From assembly GCA_903813345.2 (NCBI GenBank), contig CAIIXF020000007.1:19949564-20013563 (forward strand): a stretch of 64,000 nt of DNA. The letters are read 5' to 3'. Source of the stretch: Owenia fusiformis (Eukaryota > Annelida > Polychaeta > Sabellida > Oweniidae). Position numbers and translations under genes: made by a program. Position 1 is the stretch's first letter, and every line of letters begins with the position of its first letter. Shown piece by piece: positions 56,801 through 64,000 of this stretch. Below the pieces are notes generated by a model. It was not told where the DNA came from and did not search any database. It was given only the letters and a program-made list of their open reading frames with translations.

Positions 56801-57531
56801 ACTCTTTCTTTAGGATTTTGTCTTCATATCAGTTTACTTTGAAAGAAGAGTATTTGTCTTCACTGTACTATTTAGTATTAACTTTGTCTTTATGCACAAT
56901 GTTTGTTTATGCATGCATTTAAGTTGACGGTCTTCACTTAAAAGACTCATAATGATCTTGCGTTTGTGTACGCTCAGTTAATTTATGCGTAACTTTACCT
57001 TGATCTTGTGAATAAAGAGAAGACAAAGAGTCGAGAATATTTTATGTTTACACGTGCTATTGTTAAGGGAATCATCATTTAGTAATGAAGATGGGCTCCC
57101 GTTGTAGTTACTTTTAAAATTGAAATACGAAAACGCTTGCATTTCAGCGTTGTACTAATTTCTGTATTTGCTATCAACAAGAAGCTCATGTAACAGGCTC
57201 CTGTTTTAGTTACTTCAAAAACACTTTCTTTTACTTTCTTTCTATCCTTTATTTCTACAATTGTGCATGCTAAGACGCATTGCTTTAAAATTGGCAAAAT
57301 CGAGCGCGTATCTATTTGTTTGGCTGTGGCTATAGTGTTAGGATTGTCCCGAATTGGTGTTAGACGAAATTATGAATTGAGAATATTTGATTTGAATGTT
57401 CGAGATCTAGTTTTTGGTCTTTGTATTTTGTAAAAATCCCTGTATTGATGATAAAAGCGTACTTGATTCTGTTTGTGTTTTGATATTACGTATAGATTAT
57501 AGCTCATTCATTAAATAGAAGTTGATACCTT

Positions 57532-57789
57532 ATGAATATGGAGGGGAAGGATCAATGTGAAAATGGGTGTTCTGTCGTGTTAGGTGCCGTCGGGGAAAAT
57601 GAAGATGAGAAAGACGAAAATAATGAAAACTTTGATTTGATTTGGTCAGATAAAAATGTAAGTCTCCATGACGAGAAAGACACAGATGGCAAAATCACGG
57701 TTTCACCTGAAAATCAAAATGAAGAAAAGAAATCGTCGGATGGTTTATTAAGGCGTAGTCTTGCTTCAATATTGAAATGCAAGAAATAG
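57532..57789 (+). CDS. Small acidic ORF inside the LTR element, unknown
   Basis: 85 codons, highly charged (ENEDEKDENNENFD, ENQNEEKKSSDG) and ending in a basic stretch (SLASILKCKK). It is the best-looking frame of the interior but has no recognisable domain. It may be a gag-start remnant or a chance frame. Confidence 0.25.
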   Translation: MNMEGKDQCENGCSVVLGAVGENEDEKDENNENFDLIWSDKNVSLHDEKDTDGKITVSPENQNEEKKSSDGLLRRSLASILKCKK

Positions 57790-60700
57790 AAGAGCGCCTA
57801 CAAGATATGGATGGGATTAATTGATTGTTTAGTCAAAGAATGTATATAGTGTGAATAAGCAGAGACCTATAAAACATTTTATATGTCTCTGGTATAAGTA
57901 AATATAAAGGGAACATATTTAGTTAGCTAGTTGGTTAGTTAGGTAGTTAGGTAGATAGTCGGTTAGTAGTAAGTTAGTTAAATGTGTGCTGCATGGGCAT
58001 TGTTTATCTCGTGATTATTTAAAAGGGAAAAAGTACATAATACAGAGTTAAGTAAAAGTCATCAATGCATACCTTAAAAGATCTTTTATTTCAAACTCTT
58101 AATGGAATTGCATAGGTATATTTTAATGGCTAGTGGATGAAAACATGAATTGCAAAAGAATTGTTCAGGGGAGGTTAAGCCTTTCAAGTATGAAAACAGG
58201 ACCATTTTGTAGTATTGAAGAACATTTTTCTTTATTAATTATGCATAGAAAGAGTCAAACATCCGTATTTGGCAAGAATGCATGTTTGTTTTGTGTCGCT
58301 GAATGGATGAATGAGATTTGTCATTTTTGTAATATGTGGTTGCCCGGGCAATTAGAAGTAACAATAAGAAGTAAACAATTAGAAATAAGCAATTAGAAGT
58401 AACAATAAAGAGTAAACAATTAGAATTAAAAAATTAGAAGTAAGCAAATAACAAAAAGACTGAAGAGTACAGTAACTTGTAAAATGAGATTTCTGAAGGC
58501 AATTTATGTTTTACAGTAATTAAACGTGTGCTTGTCGAAAATACACATAGGGATCTTTTTATCTGGTTTTATTAAGAGATATGAAATTCCATGAAAATGG
58601 AGGGGGTAGTTTGAGACTGGTGGTTTGTTATAGAAAATTATGATGGAATTTCATATTCCATTCGTGTAGTAAGGCCTGGCATTTTAATATGGTACTTAAA
58701 TGATGAGATGTAAAGTCGGCTTTTTGTCATGTGTTCTTGGATATTGCATCTAAGTTGATAAGTTAGCTAGACGAAGAGAATTCATTGTTGTTAAGTTATG
58801 AGATTTGAACTAGGCTTCTTGTCATGTGTTCTTGGATATTGCATCTAAGTTGATAAGTTAGCTAGAAGAAGAGTTCAATGTTGTTTTAAATCGAGGTTGT
58901 GTGGTTGTTACTTATTCTTGGATATCGCATCTAAGTTGAATCATAGGTAACAAATGATCCACATGTAAAGCAGTGGGGTAGAATAACTGGTATTTATCCT
59001 TGGATATCGCATCTAAGTTGAATCATAGGTATCAGTTAGCCCACGTGCACTGACAGTAACATTAGTTGGAATTACTCGGTATTATGTAGAATTAGTGCAG
59101 TTTTGTTTTAAGACTCGGCCTCATGAACCAGGGTTGGAGAATAATTTTGCTATGACTTTAAGAGGAATCAAATGGCTAATAATTTTAAATATTACTTACA
59201 GTGAGCAAGTTGTATCTTTTCAGGATGCGAAAAGCATAAAAGTATATCGCATGTTTTTCTGTTTGTGTATTGTGGAAATTGCATCATAAGATTATGATGA
59301 TTTTAGTCTATCAAGAAACATATTCCTGCTGGACGGGATAATGTTATCTTTGGGATATCTTGTCTTTAAGTTTCTGATTTTGTTTTTTATTGTTTTATTC
59401 TGCACTAATTGTTATATGAGATTTTGCCATGTACATGCTCGAAATATTATGGTTATTTCCCGAGCGGCAACTGGATAATGTTATGATGACGATCATAAAT
59501 TGTCAAATTTAGGGTTCAATAGAGAATTGAATTGAAGCCCAGGCAAGTGGTTTTCTCAGTTTTGTAAGAAAGTACAAACTGTGGATCCTACAACGAGATT
59601 TTGTTATGACAGCCATCAATCATCAGGTTTAGTGAAATGAATGCATGAGAGATTAGTCATTTATATTTGAATATAGCAATTTGTTTGTATTTGTGCAATA
59701 CATAGCGCTAAGTATGAAAATATAGAATTCTTTGGAAAATCCAAAGTAAAATGCTATTGTGCACTGAGGTGTTACCGATTTACTTTCGGAAACAAAGTCC
59801 TAGCAAGAGGGGGCGACCTGATGAAAAGGTTTTAGTAATCTTGGCAGAGTCTGAAACCCATGTTGCATTATTGATGTTAATGTTAAATCGCTAGATATGT
59901 ATAATTGTGTTATTACTTTTTGGAATTTGTCCTGCCTATTATGGAAAACATGTTAAGCCATATTTATATTATTTCGTATTGTTCGTAAGCAATTTGCATC
60001 TTTTATTTTAAAAGACTAACCACTCAGTGCATTTTAAAGATAAAGACAAGTTTCACAAGTAACAATCAGAGATCATTTTGAAGAATAGAGAGAAAATGTA
60101 AATAATTTCATGAAGAGTTGAAGTTGAAGAGTTGCTAGAAGAGTTGAAGAGTTGAAAAACGCTCAGTCATGAAAGACAAGTCAAGTGAAAAGTTTGTATG
60201 TTGAAGAGATAGAAAGACTAGTTACTTGTAAATGAAGAGAAATTGATATCTTGAAGAAAATTAAATTCATGAAGAGTTTAGAACACGAAGAAGACTTGTT
60301 TATGTCACATAGAAAAGCAAGTTAAAGACATGTTAATAAAAAAATGTTTCTTAAAGACACTTTTGGAGAACTTTTTGAGAATTAAAAAATTAATTGCCCG
60401 GAATCCCAGTAAGCGATTTCCTATGACGACCTGAAGTAGATGACGACTACCTAACCGTGAAGAAGCGATGAAGATGACCTGTGAAGGCGATGCCTATGTC
60501 TTATGGAGATGCAGACGACGCGGATTTCGGATGGAGTGGAGCCACAGAGGATTTCGACAACTGATGAAGGAGCTGAAGATGTACGATATCCTGTTATCAT
60601 GAACAATTCTTTTCTCCAACAAAAACGTTTATTATGAACACTGCTACAAGGAAATGGATATTTTATTATATATTCTTCAGCGAGGATACAGACATATTCG

Positions 60701-61120
60701 ATAATGGACACGATGCGGACGTGCATGTGATATACGGATTATGGATATTATTTCGACTACTAAGACGGTGCATATTTTGGATTATTACATCGATATTACA
60801 TCGTGGACTAGATGCATGTATTACAGCATCGCATTGGATCCAGGACTAGATACGCGGATTATAAAATCGGAACTTATTATGGTTTATTATAACGACGTTT
60901 GTCAACAGGAACTACGTATGAAGCAAGGATATTTGCACGAACTCTGCGTGGATATTTCATATGGATATTGGATATGGATATGGATTGTACACGAACTAAG
61001 TATGCGGCACTGTGTTAGTAAACATTCATATAGGACATTGTTAAAATATCATATACATTTATTTAGATTTTCGAATTTTCAGTTTTTTAGTACGTACAAT
61101 GTCAGGAGAATTGTCATTTT
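57790..61120. other. Interior of the LTR element without recognisable coding
   Basis: Contains short runs of (GT)TAG(T/G)TAG type at ~57920-57975, AATTAGAAGTAA repeats at ~58345-58440, and a four-copy repeat of TTCTTGGATATYGCATCTAA, then GTTG, at ~58726-59035 (spacing 83-95 bp). GAAGAGTTGAAG runs occur at ~60110-60160. There are no RT, integrase or protease motifs in any frame that I can see. Confidence 0.7.
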
Positions 61121-61124
61121 ATTT

Positions 61125-61134
61125 GGGTGGGGGT
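61125..61134 (+). promoter_or_regulatory. Polypurine tract
   Basis: GGGTGGGGGT lies directly before the 3' LTR and is the likely plus-strand primer. It has a single T interruption. Confidence 0.6.
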
Positions 61135-61136
61135 TG

Positions 61137-61537
61137 TATAGCATTTTTCATGTTGATTCACCGTATTGTGCTGCCATCTTTCAATGGGTTTCTTATAGGT
61201 TTTGTAGGGTAAGGGATTGCCTTTCATTTCCTATAACTTGGGGGTATTTAAGAGAAATTTTGGGCTTCATTCAGTAGAGAGTTAGATCGGGGGGAACATC
61301 AAACATCATTTCTTTTCATCTTATTAATCTCATTTTCATTCTTTCTTTATCTTTGAACAGTTTTATTTTATACTGAAGAGTGTAATTGTACATGTTTAGT
61401 CTTTTACTTGGAATAAAGTATAGTTTTATGAGTATATTAATTCTGTGTTAATCTTGTCTTTTTTACATTACAAGACCAATCCATATTATTTTATGAAGAA
61501 CCCACAGAGCTATTTAAACAACAAAGCTCGAAGCTTC
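61137..61537 (+). repeat. 3' LTR
   Basis: Copy of 56137-56537 with no difference found; AATAAA at 61412-61417. It is followed by ATTAT and then the resumed LINE endonuclease frame. Confidence 0.93.
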
Positions 61538-61542
61538 ATTAT

Positions 61543-62689
61543 GGCAATTTGCGAAACAGGAAACATCTCTACAAATGATTTAAACTCCAAGAACTTTAAT
61601 GTGTTAGGCTATGGCAAACCAAAATTTTCAACAAACAATGGACGGGGACTGATTCTTTGGACACATGACACAATTGAATCTAAAATCTGTGATGAATATA
61701 TGTCTGATGAAATGTCAAACTGCTGGATTGAGATAAAGGCTAATCATAAGTCATTAATGTATGGGTTCTTCTACCGTTCCCCCTCTATGTCTGCTCATGA
61801 AACAAGACAATATTTTAACTCATTGAAAGATAACTTTGGACAGGTATTAACTAAACCCAGTGATGGAATGATTATAAACGGAGACTTCAATGCTCGTAAT
61901 GATATCTGGTATGAGGATGATAATAATAATCTTGCAGGATATGAACTTAGTAATATCTTAATTGACTTAGGTCTTAAACAACTTATTAATGAACCGACAC
62001 GAATAACTAATAATTCTAAATCCTGCATTGATCTACTTATATCTGATTCTGAGCACCTCCTAACTTTCAATGTGGATCCACCTGTTGGAAATTCAGATCA
62101 TTGTTCAATAGTTACAAAATTTAGACTAAAAATTCCCAGGGAACCATCAATTAAAAAGACAATATGGTATTATGATGATATTAATCTGGAACTAATTAAT
62201 AATAAGATATCAGAAATCAATTGGAACTTTATTGATACAGATACTGTAAATAATGCAACTACCAATTATATTAAAACATTGTTTCAAATCATGAAAGATA
62301 ATATTCCAAATAAGATAATTTCTTCTAGATTTGATGATCAGCCATGGTTTACAAATGACATTAAAAAAGAAATATACAAAAGAAATAAAATCCACCACAA
62401 ATTTAAATCAACTAATGACCCATTCTATAGAGACAAGTTCAAAACACAAAATCAATTAGTAAAGCAGTTAATAGAAGAAGCTAAATCTGATTATGAAAGA
62501 AAACTAGTTAATAAGATTGAATATGTTAGTAGAAATTCTGTGGATTATTGGTCATTGATAAAAGAACTTCTTGGAAAAAATCAAGTGTCAACAATACCAG
62601 TATTGAGAAATCCCACTTTAAATACTTCAGCCTGTACCAGCTATGAAAAAGCCAATGCTCTCATAAATACTTTGTTGGAAAAAACATAA
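61543..62689 (+). pseudogene. LINE ORF2 continued: APE endonuclease domain
   Basis: Resumes the frame cut at 56136 (junction codon ATG, then GCAATTTGCGAA). Family motifs in order: ICETG (catalytic Glu), YGFFYRSP, INGDFNARND (Asp/Asn), LKQLINEPTRI, SCIDLLISD and NSDHCSIVT (catalytic SDH). These make an AP-endonuclease-type nicking domain for target-primed reverse transcription. The frame then runs through the linker to a TAA at 62687-62689, caused by one base too few in the A-run at ~62679-62684. The part of the open frame before 61538 is LTR sequence. Confidence 0.9.
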
Positions 62690-63030
62690 TTAACATAAAT
62701 GATGACTACACTCCTCCCTTCCAACTTAGAACACAACATACTATGCAAAATTTTAGAACCACGACTGAAGAAGTCTTTGAACTTTTACATGACCTTGACA
62801 CAACTAAATCTCAAGGGCCTGATGAAATTAATAACAAAATGTTAAAACTATGTGCCAGATCTCTTGCTTTACCAACCAGTAAACTATTTAATAAGATATT
62901 AGAAGAGAACACTTTCCCTGATATATGGAAAGAAGGTATTATTGTTCCTATTTATAAAAAAGGAGACAGGGAACTTGTCAGCAACTATAGACTGGTGACA
63001 CTCTTAAGTAACCTTTCGAAGGTCTTGAAA
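62683..63030 (+). pseudogene. LINE ORF2 continued: RT domain, N-terminal part (shifted frame)
   Basis: In the next frame: NININDDYTPPFQLRTQ, then KSQGPDEINNKMLKLCARSL, NTFPDIWKEGIIVPIYKKGD and SNYRLVTLLSNLSKVL. This is the usual order of RT blocks 0-2; the common NYRPVSLL is here NYRLVTLL. A second frameshift of one base at ~63025 leads to an early stop near 63130. Confidence 0.88.
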
Positions 63031-64000
63031 CCATCATTCACAAACATCTTTTGGCTCATCTGCTTCAACACAACCTTTTATACAAATTCCAGAGTGGTTT
63101 TCTCCCGAAGCACAGCACCGTTAACCAGTTAATTAACATTGTTCACAATATCCATGAAAATATAGATAATAATAAATATGTCCGCTCAGCTTTTTTAGAT
63201 TTAACAGCCGCTTTTGATTTAGTCCCGCATAGATTACTTATAAAGAAACTTAAAGGCTATGGTTGTAATTTCAATTTCGTACAGCTAATGACATCATATT
63301 TAAAAGACAGAAGGGTTCGAGCCAAAGTCAACAACAGCTTATCTGATTGGTCTTCTGAAAATTATGGAAATCTTAATAATGGAACAAATAACAATAATAA
63401 TAACAATGATCACAATATAAATAACTATAAAATCAATGCAGGTGTACCTCAAGGATCAGTCCTCGGGCCCCTCCTATTTCTTATTTACATTAATGACTTA
63501 CCAGATGATCTCCTATCCAAAACATTTATTTTTGCTGATGATACATCTATTTATAGTGCACATGACAGTTTTGATCAGATTTTAAACATTCACCAACCAC
63601 TTCAAAGAGATCTTGACAATTTGGCAAATTGGCGGAAGATGACTTTTAAGGCACAAAAAAGTGCTAACTTAACCTTTGTATCAGGAAATAGAAGACTATT
63701 ACAAGAGCCAGTCCCTTTAAAACTAGGAGGAGATGTGATTCCTAGTTGCACCAAACACAAACACCTGGGCTTAGTACTTGATCAAAATTTAAACTTTAAT
63801 TCACATGTTGACCAACTCATAGAGAGAGTAATCTCTCTCATGAGACCATTGAAAAAGTTAACTAAAATGCTAAACAGTAAATACCTAGAGAATATATATA
63901 ATTCATTTATACTACCACATTTCGACTACTGTGATACAATATATGATAAGGCATCAACTTCAAAACTATTAACATTGGATAGACTTCATTATCAAGCAGC
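63028..64000 (+). pseudogene. LINE ORF2 continued: RT catalytic core, truncated by the window edge
   Basis: Third frame: HLLAHLLQHNLLYKFQSGFL, then SAFLDLTAAFDLVPH (motif A, catalytic Asp), AGVPQGSVLGPLLFLIYIND (motif B), FIFADDTSIY (motif C, the two catalytic Asp) and CTKHKHLGLVLD (motif D/E region), ending HYQAA at the edge. An Asn-rich insert (~63365-63432, encoding NNGTNNNNNNNDHNINNY) precedes motif B. Open to the edge. The FADDT form and block order fit the jockey/CR1-like group. Confidence 0.9.

Larger units (their letters stand above)
56137..61537 (+). mobile_element. Non-autonomous LTR retrotransposon (LARD-like), 5.4 kb, nested in the LINE
   Basis: Direct repeats 56137-56537 and 61137-61537 lie exactly 5000 bp apart and look identical on reading. 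ATTAT precedes the 5' LTR (56132-56136) and follows the 3' LTR (61538-61542), a 5-bp target duplication inside LINE ORF2. A primer site follows the 5' LTR and a purine tract precedes the 3' LTR. The 4.6-kb interior has no recognisable gag, protease, RT, RNase H or integrase, so movement would need proteins from another element. Strand is set by PBS, PPT and polyadenylation signal. The LTR ends are not the canonical TG...CA (edges uncertain by a base or two). Confidence 0.93.
52900..64000 (+). mobile_element. Non-LTR retrotransposon (jockey/CR1-like), interrupted by an LTR element, runs off the right edge
   Basis: Order: 5' region, ORF1 (53052-54038), spacer, small hydrophobic ORF (55338-55583), ORF2 (55583-56136, resuming at 61543). 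ORF2 has an APE-type endonuclease and an RT with FADDT. The 5' limit is approximate, after the satellite array. Two frameshifts in ORF2 and the 5.4-kb insertion make this copy inactive. The 3' end is outside the window. Confidence 0.9.

Noticed and set aside
60741-61277. 178-codon frame in the LTR element
   Set aside because: It runs across the PPT into the 3' LTR, is built of odd Tyr/Ile/Trp-rich sequence and has no gag, pol or env features.
61445-61537. N-terminal part of the 414-codon open frame before the endonuclease
   Set aside because: This stretch is 3' LTR sequence; the true LINE frame comes from 56136 before the insertion.

Overview
The window looks like nuclear DNA of an animal, most likely a marine invertebrate and probably a lophotrochozoan such as a mollusc. 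The evidence is AT-rich sequence, GT-AG introns of several hundred bases to a few kilobases, a conserved axonemal gene, a GT11 fucosyltransferase gene, and many retrotransposons, TIR elements and minisatellites of kinds common in such genomes. The species cannot be named from the sequence. There are no bacterial operons, rRNA genes or CRISPR arrays.

Positions 1-31600 are one plus-strand gene, the ortholog of MYCBPAP (MYCBP-associated protein, an axonemal central-apparatus and sperm-tail protein). I joined 25 coding exons with consistent phase at every junction, giving about 949 residues. Its 5' end is unusual. Five separate ATG-containing first exons (657, 1494, 3862, 6719, 7806) all end in phase 1 at a good donor, so each can splice in frame to the common exon at 8022. 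Four of the five carry an R-R/K-x-S motif. Intron 3 holds a complete single-exon alpha-1,2-fucosyltransferase (GT11) on the minus strand. Other introns hold a MITE, a 1.66-kb TIR element with a 5-bp target duplication, and a degenerate minisatellite.

Positions 32260-44750 are packed with small DNA transposons. They include two TTAA-flanked (piggyBac-like) elements, two copies of a ~425-bp MITE, an 831-bp fold-back, and two TA-flanked mariner-like elements with CAGGGTG ends, one of which still holds a decayed DDE transposase. A 5.2-kb unit (38525-43726) is bounded by 176-bp inverted repeats that differ at about one position. It contains a three-exon C2H2 zinc-finger gene with a frameshift, and a candidate first exon pointing the other way.

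Positions 45100-52900 hold a 15-bp minisatellite, an acidic 18-bp (EPEDEV) repeat in a broken reading frame, and a 4.45-kb element with ~545-bp TIRs carrying a decayed gene of an uncharacterised repeat-like protein family. That element sits in or beside a ~220-bp tandem repeat.

From about 52900 to the right edge is a non-LTR retrotransposon (jockey/CR1-like group). It has ORF1 (coiled coil plus RNA-binding-like region), a small hydrophobic ORF ending in a TAATG stop-start overlap, and ORF2. ORF2 has an N-terminal membrane region, a 2A-like motif (DVEINPGP), an APE endonuclease and a reverse transcriptase. This LINE is broken by two frameshifts and is cut in the endonuclease domain by a 5.4-kb LTR retrotransposon. 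The LTR element has identical LTRs, a tRNA-Leu-type primer site and no recognisable gag or pol, so it is a young non-autonomous insertion.
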